A program made the translations under genes and the position numbers. A DNA stretch of 64,000 nt from Aptenodytes patagonicus (lineage: Eukaryota > Chordata > Aves > Sphenisciformes > Spheniscidae): the NCBI RefSeq assembly GCF_965638725.1, contig NC_134982.1, positions 81,792,155 to 81,856,154 on the forward strand, given 5' to 3'. The notes below the pieces were generated by a model. The model ran no database searches and was not told the origin of the DNA. It saw only the letters and a list, made by a program, of their open reading frames with translations. Within the stretch, counting starts at the first letter, position 1, and every line of letters starts with the position of its first letter. Shown here one piece after another: positions 29,601-38,265 of this stretch.

Positions 29601-31018
29601 AGTGAGAGACAGAAAAAGCAGCTGTCTGAAGCTCATGAAGGAGCAACAAAAGGCTTTTTGAAATAACCAAAATTAAAGGAATGTAGTGATTCACTAGAAA
29701 GCAGTAATCACAATCTTCTTTTCAAGTGTGCTAGGGTCTATCTAAAAAAGCATTTTAAAGTTGATTTCTCTCCAACTGCCATGTAATGTTGTTTTGCAAC
29801 AACTCCTCAGAGGGAAGCATGGAAATTTCTCTTCTAATCTCAGCTTAATACCCTTCTTATGGCTACACATCGCAGCAGTCACTGCAGGCAAAGAGAAGAG
29901 AGGTTATCAGTATGGGGAGAGGAGAGACAAGGTGGTTCACTTGAGGCTGACCGAACAATAAATGGTTAATTTAGGAAAGTGACATCCTTGGAAGCCATTA
30001 GGAGATGATCTCTGCTCTTTCCTTCCCTCCTCCCAGGATAAATTGCATAATTTGGTGCAAAATTCTTGCCTTATGTGGCTTAGCTGAAGTCAAAATGACA
30101 TTGTACTTACTCATATACATGTATTCTTTTGAAAGATCTCACATATTATCAGGGAAATACGCCAGTTCCAGCAGACCTCCTACCGCATAGAGCATCAGCA
30201 GAAGGTAAGGCCCTTCTTAGGCACTGTTACCTACTACTGAAATCAAAGCTGTGGTAGCAATTAGTCGTAAGATACAGCTGTTGCTGAAAGCTAAAATGAA
30301 TGTATTCTGCTCCCACACACAGAGAGGAGAGGACAGACAGAAATATGGACAGGTACTCTGGGGCCTCACCCTGGCAGAAACTATCTGACACTATATATAG
30401 AAGCAAGTTTTTTCCTGCTTCTCTGGAAGCTCTCTTGGGATTGCAGCCTTCATGGGTTTTGGGTACAAGGGAATGGGTTCAAAGGGAAATGTGTTCTCCC
30501 TGCCCAGTTGGAAGTGTAATTGCCCAGGGAATCCCAGAATCCTGGGATTAGGGAACAGGAGATGGCCCAAGCATCTGCTGATGCTGTGTGCATCCTGCAG
30601 TTCTTTTCCCCTTGTCCCTCAGGAAGCGATGAAAATTTGGCCAAAGCCAGTCTGTGCCTTCAGAGAAGATTTCCTCTCAGACTCCAGAAGAGCAACGTGT
30701 GGTTAGGTAACCTGGCTAAGGACTTGGCCATTCCTAAGAGGCCGTACTTGATTCCTGGAGCGCTGCTGGTGCAGCTTTACACCATTCAAACGAGCCGTTG
30801 TGTTTCTCAAGAAAACAACGTGAGGGGATCTTGGGATCTGAAATGGGCTGAAGGGGAAAAGGAAAGCAGAGAAATTCTTGTGGAAGTAACATCCAGTCTG
30901 TTCATCTGTGTTTTCTCCATTCCAGGTCACTCACTATTTACTTGACAAGACACTCATCATAGATGAAGATACCTTGTATGAGCTTTCCCTAAAGATTGAA
31001 CCCAGACTCCCTGCCTGA
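2582..31018 (+). CDS. RASGRF2: RASGRF2, 3' part of the gene (ten coding exons, C-terminal 341 residues)
   Basis: Ras-specific guanine nucleotide-releasing factor 2 loads GTP onto Ras through a CDC25 domain, and onto Rac through an N-terminal DH-PH module that is not in this window. It acts at membranes, mainly in neurons, downstream of calcium/calmodulin. Exons join in frame as 2582-2688, 14487-14599, 22978-23038, 23695-23798, 24415-24499, 25111-25308, 27267-27346, 29252-29369, 30136-30204 and 30926-31018, all with AG acceptors and GT donors. The joined product runs from [20 protein letters not shown] to the ending KIEPRLPA, which is typical of RasGRF proteins. The family length is about 1,237 residues, so roughly the first 896 lie upstream. 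RASGRF1 is very similar here; I chose RASGRF2 because CKMT2 follows downstream, as on human chromosome 5. The promoter is outside the window. Confidence 0.95.
3329..3420. repeat. Purine-rich GAAG/GGAA microsatellite
   Basis: About 90 bases of almost pure purine on the + strand with repeated gaagg and aaag units. The overlapping Lys/Glu/Gly-rich and Leu/Ser/Phe-rich ORFs on the two strands come from this composition. Confidence 0.9.
8525..8660. repeat. Possible ancient amniote interspersed repeat fragment
   Basis: The stretch gagtcactccactgatgcc then attgaaataactacctgttt resembles an old repeat in reptile and bird genomes in which 'actccattgacttcaatgg' precedes 'gtttacac'. Similar wording recurs near 40150 and 63650. 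Recognised by eye only; the family is not assigned. Confidence 0.35.
11368..11545. repeat. AT-rich ATAT/CATATA low-complexity stretch
   Basis: About 180 bases of degenerate tatata, acatatag and atatacat units, rich in short inverted repeats such as tatagatctata. It is a decayed dinucleotide repeat with cruciform potential and no coding content. Confidence 0.8.
14225..14350 (+). repeat. MIR-like SINE fragment
   Basis: The order of blocks matches the MIR core: agagaaaagttaagtgatat, gcccatttgcacacag, aggagataaattacagc, then ggctcccacttttctagcct. This parallels the consensus 'gaggttaagtgacttgccca..tcacacag..gcagagc..gattagaacccagg..ctgactccc'. It lies 137 bases upstream of the exon at 14487. Confidence 0.65.
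14487..14599 (+). CDS. RASGRF2: RASGRF2 exon, REM-like helical segment
   Basis: It follows an 11.8 kb intron. The acceptor is ttcctttgtag and the donor is gag|gtaaat. It encodes [20 protein letters not shown] and then [17 protein letters not shown], acidic amphipathic helices matching RasGRF family sequence. The exon ends with two bases (ag) of an Arg codon completed by the first base of the next exon. Confidence 0.96.
17017..17076 (+). repeat. Tandem duplication, two 30-bp units
   Basis: Units 17017-17046 and 17047-17076 share the frame aaactttcaratagaagytg then ttgcataart and differ at three positions. A partial third unit (acaactttca) follows. It is a local slippage or duplication product in the intron. 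Confidence 0.9.
17699..18341 (-). pseudogene. Unidentified minus-strand open stretch, possibly a decayed coding relic
   Basis: Two minus-strand frames abut. One is open from 18341 to a stop at 18144-18146 (about 65 codons); the other is open from 18154 to a stop near 17699 (about 152 codons). They overlap by eight bases and are offset by one frame, as a single frameshift in about 215 codons would give. The predicted peptide has mixed, protein-like composition (for example [20 protein letters not shown]). I do not recognise the family. A sequence like tttgtttttag precedes the longer frame and could instead be a splice acceptor. Chance openness cannot be excluded, and no function is claimed. 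Confidence 0.25.
21820..22105 (-). mobile_element. Old CR1 LINE 3' fragment
   Basis: Read on the + strand it follows the antisense CR1 3' pattern in order: 'gatgagtattctacaacttc', 'gcctgtttcagtgctcactt', 'ttaatgttgaaactaaatct', 'cttcttgccatatcattggt', then 'tcttttatgtactgacatac'. Divergence is high and no frame survives, so this is an old insertion. Confidence 0.7.
22978..23038 (+). CDS. RASGRF2: RASGRF2 61-bp exon, linker to the CDC25 domain
   Basis: The acceptor is aatttttcag and the donor is atg|gtaagt. The first g completes Arg, then 20 codons give [20 protein letters not shown]. The acidic QDDQDD stretch is a RasGRF signature between the exchanger motif and the catalytic domain. At 61 bp it is too short for simple ORF scanning; frame continuity on both sides supports it. 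Confidence 0.95.
23695..23798 (+). CDS. RASGRF2: RASGRF2 exon, start of the CDC25 domain
   Basis: The acceptor is ttatttttgcag and the donor is tga|gtaagt. It encodes [20 protein letters not shown] followed by [15 protein letters not shown]. The [11 protein letters not shown] motif opens CDC25-type Ras-GEF domains. The last Glu codon is split (ga + a). The flanking introns are short (656 and 616 bp). Confidence 0.96.
24415..24499 (+). CDS. RASGRF2: RASGRF2 exon, CDC25 domain EEFLGQGW segment
   Basis: The acceptor is cctcaatgtctag and the donor is gat|gtaagt. The first base completes Glu, then 28 codons read [20 protein letters not shown] and KTSQHFND. This is the conserved early CDC25 region. 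It ends on a codon boundary and joins directly to the MSNLVASQI exon. Confidence 0.96.
25111..25308 (+). CDS. RASGRF2: RASGRF2 exon, CDC25 catalytic core
   Basis: This is the longest coding exon here: 66 codons in phase 0, acceptor tttggtcag, donor cag|gtaaga. It encodes [40 protein letters not shown] and [20 protein letters not shown]. The IEKW..VAD.C...NNYN-like and SALN..AIYRLK..W motifs are diagnostic of Ras-family exchange domains and form the hydrophobic core around the Ras-binding surface. Confidence 0.97.
25943..26012 (+). mobile_element. CR1 LINE 3'-terminal fragment
   Basis: The sequence ttggacttgatgatccttat, gggtcccttccaactcgaga, then ttctgtgtttctatgatttt is the typical CR1 3' end, finishing in the short tctatgat-type repeat. 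Only about 70 bases remain, an extreme 5' truncation. It lies in a RASGRF2 intron, in the same orientation as the gene. Confidence 0.9.
27267..27346 (+). CDS. RASGRF2: RASGRF2 exon, CDC25 helices
   Basis: The acceptor is tattttttttctag; the donor aaa|gtacgc has a non-consensus -1 position. It encodes [20 protein letters not shown] and LRETLK, then two bases of an Asn codon completed at 29252. It matches the RasGRF family segment immediately before [11 protein letters not shown]. Confidence 0.96.
28661..28830. repeat. Compound CA / TATG / TATA microsatellite
   Basis: A (TACA)n-(CA)n tract passes into (TATG)n and tatata units, then back to (CA)n with a short CT run. The ORFs here on both strands, rich in Tyr/Ile/His/Thr or Cys/Val, are composition artefacts. 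It lies in the intron before the exon at 29252. Confidence 0.95.
29252..29369 (+). CDS. RASGRF2: RASGRF2 exon, Ras switch-contacting segment of CDC25
   Basis: The acceptor is cttgtttcacag and the donor is atg|gtaatt. After the split Asn codon it encodes [20 protein letters not shown] and [19 protein letters not shown]. In SOS1 the corresponding P..PF.G.YLT....EEGNP stretch belongs to the helical hairpin that pries open the Ras nucleotide site (family knowledge). The EEG acidic pair and the NFSK motif are both intact, so the domain looks catalytically competent. Confidence 0.97.
30136..30204 (+). CDS. RASGRF2: RASGRF2 69-bp exon, late CDC25 domain
   Basis: It lies between acceptor tcttttgaaag and donor aag|gtaagg. 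It has 23 codons in phase 0: [20 protein letters not shown] and QQK. The acceptor has a weak pyrimidine tract (gtattcttttgaaag), but frame and family agreement are exact on both sides. Confidence 0.95.
30926..31018 (+). CDS. RASGRF2: RASGRF2 last coding exon with stop codon
   Basis: The acceptor is tctccattccag. Thirty codons encode [20 protein letters not shown] and [10 protein letters not shown], followed by tga at 31016-31018. The [19 protein letters not shown] terminus is the usual RasGRF end, so the protein is not truncated. The exon continues without a visible splice site into the 3' untranslated region. Confidence 0.97.
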   Translation, partial: VTHYLLDKTLIIDEDTLYELSLKIEPRLPA

Positions 31019-32668
31019 AGAGCCAGCTTCACCTCAGCGTCTACAGAAAGCTTTAGTACAATGAACAAAATCATGCATGCCAAGTCCTAAAGACAGCAAG
31101 GGAAATATCGAGAAGAATGCAAGCTCTCTTTTCCAATAGGAGATACGGAGCCTCACAGCATTTCCCTCTCAGGCAACGAAAATGAGCATTGGAGGTGGAG
31201 GACAAAGATGCCTCTTACCTGGATTAAGTGATTGCTGCTTTGCAAAGATAATGGTTTGCAGAAGGGACTATGCATTTAATGGAAAATAGGAGACTTTCCT
31301 GTGAACGGGTAGTAATTGTAGCCATCTTATGTGACAAATTAAGGGGACAGATTTAAATGGTGGTAATATACTCAGGTATATTAAGATAAATGAGCAAAAT
31401 GAGATGGCTGTGATGTGGTCTGGGTTGATGGCTAACTATGCGTTCACTGAGGCAGTAATGCTAGTGGTGTCCTCATATTGTGTTAACTCCATTGAAAAAA
31501 CAGGATCTTAACAGTCATCTACTATCTTGGAGTGACATTAAGGTAGCATCTAGTATCTTCAGATCTGCGGTTGTTCAAAATACCTGCTATACATTTAATA
31601 CTACCCTTTATAAAGTGTTACCTTCTTTAAATGTCTTGTCAGCCTTTTCTAAGGTGACTGATTTTACCTATAAATGAACTGTAAATATTTTTTCATTAAT
31701 ACACAATGAGAGTATTTACAGCATGGAAAGCAAATGAACTAGTTGAATAGCTGTAAATAGTTGCCAGCCTTGCAAGCTTCAGCTGGGAAATACAAGGTTA
31801 GGAGCTATACCTGAGACTTGAGAAATCTGGACATAGAGTGAATTGGATGGTTAGCCATGTTGCACACAGCCCTGGAAAAGGCACTTTATTTTTCTGCACT
31901 TCCTGCAGCTTCTCTGACAAGTCAGGCTACAGAGCACTTTCTGGACACACTGTGGAGAGAAATACATGTCTGGTCTGGCAATGGGTAGTGATCAGCAATG
32001 AACACTAGGAGTTGGAGTGACAGTTTCGTTTTACGTGGAATCGGTGGTTTGAAAAATGTCTATTTTTTTGTTCCAGTGCCATTCGGCAATGACTCAGCTC
32101 CAAAATTGTTCAAATCAGTGGCAAACTTTGAATGCCAGCAAACACAAACTATATATTTTTATCTGAGCTAGTAATTATCATCTGCATATGGGCATATGTT
32201 TAAGAAAATGTGCTATTTGTAAATGTTTTCAAAGCCTATGCTTTTGTGACGTACCAGGTAGATAGATGTCATTTCTACAGCTAGTTGGTACTTCCTAAAT
32301 TTTCCTGATCAAGAGTGGCCTGTTGTAGCTGCATGGAAAGTGAGCTCAATGCATGCTGTAAAGTGCATCATAGCATAAAATGCAGGTATTAGCACTGTTG
32401 AAAAAAATTGGCTGGAAAAGTGTCCTTACTTTTCCAATGATATTCAGCCAGTTGAAGAAATAGGGCTATATCACTGTATACCTCCCTTAAATCCTCTCAG
32501 GGAGACAGATGTTTAAAATAGATTGTGACCTAGGCCTATTTGATCTAACATTTCTTACCACAGTCATGATGCTTCTTAACGCTGGCGATGAAAAACGGAT
32601 CTGCCTGGCTTGTGGGTTTTGTCCTTATTTGCACTTTATTGTATTGCTGGCCCAGCCCAGAGCTGCAT

Positions 32669-32674
32669 AATAAA
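32669..32674 (+). promoter_or_regulatory. Candidate proximal poly(A) signal AATAAA for RASGRF2
   Basis: This is the first canonical AATAAA downstream of the RASGRF2 stop. A GT-rich stretch (ttgttctgtctgagtgtaac) starts about 6 bases after it, as expected for a cleavage and polyadenylation site. Confidence 0.5.
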
Positions 32675-35637
32675 TTCCATTTGTTCTGTCTGAGTGTAAC
32701 TGCTAGCATTTATAAATGTACCTTAGCAACTGTAAATTTCATTAAGGTTCTTCACCACAAGGACCATCTCTTTGTAAATAACTGCATGAGGAAACATCAC
32801 AAATACTAGAAAATTCCTCGATCAGAAAAGCAGATAGCAACAGAAAAGAAAATTCCAGAAACATTTTAAATAGTTCTGGCTAATGATTGCTGTAGAAATG
32901 AACACGGAAAATGTTACTTACAGAAGCTTTTTATTGTCAAAAATGTGCTTGTTCTTTTCACTAATGACTGACAAGAAGCTGATTGCATCCCAATGCATGA
33001 TATGAAAAAAAAAAAAGCATGGCTTATTTGGACCACAGAACTAACTTACTGTGTATTTTCTGTACAAAAGCAGTTACTATACACTAATTCCATAAAACAC
33101 TTTGAAGTAATGAAGAAACAGGGGAAAAGTGGTCCAAAAAGTGATTTCTTAACTAGGTTTTATTGTTTCTCTGTTAACAAGGAAAATGTGTAACTGTCAG
33201 CGTCAATTGGCATCTCTGTTGTATACTACTAACTGCTGCTTAATCTGCCTGTACCCCATTTTACCAAACTTCCTCGATGTTCTTAGGGTTACAGGGTACA
33301 ATTCTTCATCTTACTCTTTTCACAGTTTGTTGGTTTGTACTTTATGTGTGTGTATCTGTTCTTCAGTTTCAAAACATTCAATGCATTTTAACGCTTGCAA
33401 TACGCAGGGGTGGTGCTGTGCTTATGCTACAATATTACAAACGGACAGAGAGGAAGACAAAGGGTTAGACGTGGATTTTTTCAAAGGTGCTGAGCATCCA
33501 TATCTTAAAATCAGTAGACAATGTGGTAGTTCAGCCCCTCTGGAAAAGCATATACCATTTATATGCCAAAAGTTACCTCTTGGGTCAGTGGCACAATTTA
33601 GATTAGAATCACTAGAGTAAATAGATACTTGATTTGTGTTCAGAGCAACAAAAAAACAAAAAACCAAAAAACAGGTTATGGTCACGGTAATGTTTGATTT
33701 GCTGATGACTAATACTAATCTTTTTGGTTGGGGTTACAATGCATTCATTAAAATACAGGAGATGACTGCTCAAAGAAGTGAGCATGCATCTTGTTATCCA
33801 CAACCCCAAACAGCGTTGCAACCCTAACCAGAGCTGGAAACAGCTGTTCTGCCGAAATCCTACACAGCGAGTGTAGAGCGGTGTGTCTGCCCCGCAGTCG
33901 GGTTGTGTACTTCACGTGTAAGTGGCCTGAGTGCCTCTGCTACAGTACTGCTGCAGTGTTTGAGCTATGGCAGCAGTTAGTAGGCAGCAGCAACCTGCTT
34001 TATGTGAGGCTTTGCCTAGTACATCTATAGCTAGTACAGCGATCTCCCTGTACAGCGCACAGGGATTGTGGAGCTCTTCGCTACCGGCTTCTCTGTGCCA
34101 CTCCACCACAGCCATATAATATATAGAGATAGAAATCCCAGTCATAAAACACCCACTGTTTGCCTCTGGTGTTTTAGGGAGGATGTCTCCAAGTGAGGAC
34201 TTTGTCATTTGGATCTTGCTGTCTTTTAGGATCTTGTCCATTATAGCTTTTATGCCGTGGAAGCAGAGCAGACTTGCTTTTCTACAATTGGAGCTGAAAA
34301 AGCCGAGCTGATTCAGGATTCATAAGAAAGAGAAGGGTTGAAGCGCCTATTACTTGCCTTTTTTAGCTCCTCAGCACTGCTGTGCCGGTCAGATGCGACA
34401 ACAGTTCTCATGTTGGAGGGGCTGCTCCCTTCAGCACTCTCCAGACAAAAACGCCTCAGGGTGTACGGGCTGGCTAGCTGCAATGGGGATAGCACATCTC
34501 ACCCACTGGTTCAGCAGTGGGCACATTTGCCAGCAAAGTCCGAGGGGAGTTTTGCAGTATTTTTTTATTGCATAAGTAGCAGCCTGGATTCAGCCCGTAG
34601 TTATCTCGGAACCTGGGCAGCAGCACAGACACGTCCCCTTCCATGTGACAGAGAGCACTTGTCACACGCTGATATGGGGTTAGAGTTGCCTTCACCCCAG
34701 CCTTCACTCCCCCCTGTCCCTCTTCACCCCCCACTAAATTCGCCAGTATTGTTAGTGGACTGAGCCTGTGATTAGTCATCGTGTGGAAGAAAAAATAGAT
34801 CCATTGAATTTACAGTGGCAGTAAGTGTATATTCTGTCCCTTTCTTTCGGCTAGTCCTGTAACACACAAACGCGTAGCTTAATAGTGAGAGATGATACTG
34901 GGACTGATCACCCATATTTAAAAGTAAGGAAGAGGTCTCCATCCTCTTTCTGCTTTCCTAGTTCTTAATACTGATTATTGTTCTGTAGGATAAAAAGGAA
35001 CTTAACTATTTAAAATATTTATTAACTTTAACCACGTTGATTTTGGTTTCAGGACATGTTCATTATCCCAAACTTTCCTTCGTAATCATTATTTATTTTA
35101 AGGGTTTTACAGAAACATTGTTTTATTTGTATCAATATTCAGTCTTTCCTCCTTTCACTCTTATCAGCAACATTAAACTTAGATATATGATTTAAAATTC
35201 TCACTGATAGAGACATTTTTACCCACTCATAATTGTTATTCATTAAGGGCAAAATCCTTCAGACCTCATTCTGATAATACCTTAGGCTTCACTGAGAGCT
35301 TTTCATAAGTAAGTATTTGGGGATCTGGCTCTCAGCTATTTGCCTGTTACAGTTTTTGCCTCCAAAGGTCAAATGTCTCTGTGTAGGATGCTTTGTGTTC
35401 AATACGCTGCTCAACTATGGTTGTTTTGTTGTACCTTTACTTTTGAAATAGTCTCTGAAGTTTTGTTCTTTAGGAGAATAGATGTATGTTTATTTGACAG
35501 ATGTACCTATAACTAACGTGTTACTTAGTGCACAATCCAGACGTTTTTGCATGTATTGTAACTTATCTTTTGACCTGAGGTTATTGCTTTGTATTGTTAG
35601 TAAGGCATATCAGGCAGGGTGTTGTGCCTATATGCTA

Positions 35638-35643
35638 ATTAAA
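35638..35643 (+). promoter_or_regulatory. Candidate distal poly(A) signal ATTAAA for RASGRF2
   Basis: ATTAAA is followed by cattctttttttt and then T/G-rich sequence. A second ATTAAA lies near 35719. It could define a long 3' UTR isoform; only the motif and its surroundings support it. Confidence 0.35.
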
Positions 35644-35665
35644 CATTCTTTTTTTTCCTGAGTTT

Positions 35666-36939
35666 CAAGAGTCCTTACTGGTATCTGTTTAATTTTTTAC
35701 CCCCCAATGGTGAATAATTAAATCTACTCCTGAATTACTGAGTCTTTTAGAGAAATATGGGAGCAGAAGGGACAAGCCATGAATAAGAAGGGCAAAATCA
35801 GAGAAAATTCTGAATCTCTTTACTGGGAAAGAATGGTTTGAATTACTGCATTTTATTCTTTGTTCGCTCATGCTGCATTGCAGCTGCTGTGGGCATCATT
35901 GGGAATCATGCTGATTTTAACTTGGAACAGAGAATGAAGCCTACTTCATATACCACTAGAAATGCTGATCCGCTGTGAAGTGTACAGCATAAATAACTAA
36001 ATAAGACATGTAACAGATTAAACTGAACCAGCCACACAACTCATTCTTCTTCAGCTGAGGAAAGCCTCTCCCCTTCCACACCTTTATTCCCTTTATAGGA
36101 AGGTACAAGTAGGTGGAGTTTAAATATAATTTCAGAAGGTGTTTAAGGACTTCCCATTTCAATAGAATATTTCTTTAGGCAAAAGGCAATGAATTATATA
36201 AATAGTAAATAACATTGTCCCTAACTTCTTTATCCTGTTGTTTTGGGTTTGGACTTTTGTCTAAACATCCCTAGCCTTCTCTTGGCTGGTTTGCTGCCCT
36301 GGATTTAAAGAAATAGTATAGCCACATCTTCTACCCAAGTAAACACAGAAAACATTTTGTAAGTATGGTATGTCCCTCCTCTTACGATAGGAAAACAAGT
36401 CACACAGAGATAAAATGACTTGCAAATTGAAGCAAACTAGTTAATAGAGCTTAAGACTACAAAACAGGTCTCCAGCTTCTGCTATATGCTTTAATCACTG
36501 TTTACTGCTTTCCTTTGCTGAACGGGGTAATTTCTTTAAGATAGAGAGATGCCTGTTAAATTTGTTTCAAAAATTAACATATTGTAAGTAAGTAAACAGT
36601 AACGGCACATCAGGTCTGTGTAAGATGGAGATAAAGCAAGTGACGTATTAAAATCAGCATCCATTCAGTACTCTGTGACCTTGCAGTCACATTTTCTGCA
36701 ATCTTTCTACATTTTTGGTGTTTCACATAAAAAGTGAAATTGGCTGAGAGAGCAACTTACTCTTGAAGTTGTCACATATTTTCAATGCAAGAAAAAAAAT
36801 CAAACTATTTGCCAAGCAGCTCTGTTTAAACGTACTGCAGGATAATTTTAATTTAAAGTTGTTTTCCTCACACTTTAAACCATTCCATTAACCTTACACC
36901 AGCGTTGGCTGGTTTTACATCTTTTCCTATGGCCATCAT
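35666..36939. other. Intergenic sequence between RASGRF2 and the CR1 insertion
   Basis: AT-rich, no supported gene. It contains a MIR-like SINE (36365-36510). ORFs of 60-68 codons on the minus strand show nothing recognisable. Confidence 0.6.
36365..36510 (+). repeat. MIR-like SINE
   Basis: The blocks gataggaaaacaagtcacac, agagataaaatgacttgcaa, actagttaatagagcttaag, acaggtctccagcttctgct and atatgctttaatcact follow the MIR core and 3' consensus order. That order is 'aggaaac..cacagag..taagtgacttgc..ctagtaa..gagc..gattagaacccaggtctcc..agtgcttta'. It is old but easy to follow by eye. Confidence 0.75.
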
Positions 36940-38265
36940 CATATGATCATTCACAGAATGGTTTGGGTTGGAAGGGACATTTAAAGATCATCTAGTCCAG
37001 CCCCCCTGCCATGGGCAGGGACATCTCTCACTAGATTAGGTTGCTGAAAGCCCTGTTCAGCCTGACCTTGAACACTTCCAATGATGGGGCATCCACAACT
37101 TCTCTGGGCAACCTGTTCCAGTCTCTCACCACCCTCATTGTAAAAAATGTCTTCCTTATGTCCGGTCTAAATCTACCTGCTTTCAGTTGAAAACCATTGC
37201 CCTTTGTGCTGTCACTGCAAGCCTGGTAAAAAGTCTCTCTGCATCTTTCTTATAAGCCCCCTCTAAGTATTGAAAGGCCGCAATAAGGTCTCCCCAGAGC
37301 CTTCTGCTCTCCGGGCTGAACAACCCCAACTCTCTCAGCCTTTCCTCATAGGAGAGGTGTTCCAGCCCTCTGATCATTTTTCCGGCCCTCCTCTGGACCC
37401 GCTCCAACAGGTCCGTGTCTTTCTTGTGCTGGAGACCCCAGAGCTGGACGTAGTACTCCAGGTGGGGTCTCATGAGAGGAGAGTAGAGGGGCAGAATCCC
37501 CTCCCTTGACCTGCTGGCCACGCTTCTTGTGATGCAACCCAGGATACGATTGGCCTTCTGGGCTGCGAGCGCACATTGCTGGCTCATGTCCAATTTTGTC
37601 TCCACCAGTATCCCAAAGCCCTTCTCTGTAGGGCTGCTCTCAATCCCTTCATCCCCCAGTCTGTACGGATATCGGGGATTGCCCCAACCCAGGTGCAGGA
37701 TCTTGCGCTTGGACTTGCTGAACTTCATGGGGTTTGCACAGGCCCACTCCTCCAGCCTGTCCAGGTCCCTCTGGATGGCATCCCTTCCCTCTAGTGAATG
37801 AACTGCACCACTCAGCTTGGTGTCAGCTGCAAACTTGCTGAGGGTGCACTCGATCCCACTGTCTATGTCATTAATGAAGATATTAAATAGTACTGGTCCC
37901 AGTATGGACCCTTGAGGGACACCACTGGTTACTGGTTTCCACTTGGACATTGAGCCATTGACTGGAACTCTTCAGGCGCCACCAGCCAGCCAGTTCCTTA
38001 TTCATCGAACAGTTCAACCATTAAATCCATATCTCTTCAATTTAGAGAGAAGGATGTTGTGGGGAACCGTGTCAAAGGCCTTACAGAGGTCCAGATAGAC
38101 GACTTCAGTTGCTCTTCCCTTGTCTGCTGATACAGTCACTCCATCGTAGAAGACCGCTAGATTAGTCAGCCACTATTTGCCATGTTGGCTATCTCTCCTC
38201 AGCTCTTCTATATGTTTTGACATGTTTTCCGGGACGATCTGCTCCATGATCTTACCAGGCACAGT
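36940..38265 (-). mobile_element. 5'-truncated CR1 LINE retrotransposon
   Basis: CR1 is the main non-LTR retrotransposon of birds; it copies itself by target-primed reverse transcription. On the + strand this copy reads antisense, with the 3' end at low coordinates: cacagaatggtttgggttgg aagggac, then catctagtccagccccc, tgccatgggcagggacat, ccaacttctctgggcaacctg-type sequence and further upstream reverse transcriptase coding sequence. Homology stops at ggcacagtaaaatcatgg near 38265, so only the last 1.3 kb is present. It is oriented opposite to both genes and younger than the other CR1 relics here. The 3' hairpin region looks intact, but the typical terminal tctatgat repeats are degraded. Confidence 0.95.
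37183..37950 (-). pseudogene. CR1 reverse transcriptase C-terminal remnant
   Basis: An open frame of about 255 codons carries CR1 RT motifs: [20 protein letters not shown], then a [11 protein letters not shown] box where active copies have FADD, then [33 protein letters not shown] and [13 protein letters not shown]. One catalytic Asp is replaced by Ala, upstream coding sequence has stops (for example between 37950 and 38200), and the frame ends early after [11 protein letters not shown]. It is a dead copy; the frame has stayed open only because the insertion is fairly recent. Confidence 0.9.

Larger units (their letters stand above)
23039..30925 (+). other. Seven short RASGRF2 introns between the CDC25 exons
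   Basis: Introns of about 656, 616, 611, 1958, 1905, 766 and 721 bp separate the catalytic-domain exons. Recognisable content is a CR1 3' end (25943-26012) and a CA/TA microsatellite (28661-28830). I see nothing else that needs a gene. Confidence 0.8.
31019..35665 (+). other. RASGRF2: Presumed RASGRF2 3' untranslated region; end not fixed
   Basis: Non-coding sequence continuous with the last coding exon, AT-rich with patches such as tgtaaatattttttcat. The first AATAAA after the stop is at 32669, giving a 3' UTR of about 1.65 kb. A later ATTAAA at 35638, followed by a T-run, would give about 4.6 kb. A GC-richer block at 33800-34760 has ORFs in several overlapping frames but no recognisable protein. 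The extent is inferred. Confidence 0.55.

Noticed and set aside
30520..30945. 141-codon + strand ORF overlapping the last RASGRF2 exon
   Set aside because: It covers intron sequence and reads a different frame from the KIEPRLPA exon; the intron acceptor at 30925 is clear.
34338..34763. 141-codon + strand ORF in the GC-richer block after RASGRF2
   Set aside because: Other frames and the minus strand are equally open. Composition explains it and no domain is seen.
37270..37801. Plus-strand ORFs within the CR1 copy
   Set aside because: They are antisense shadows of the CR1 reverse transcriptase frame.
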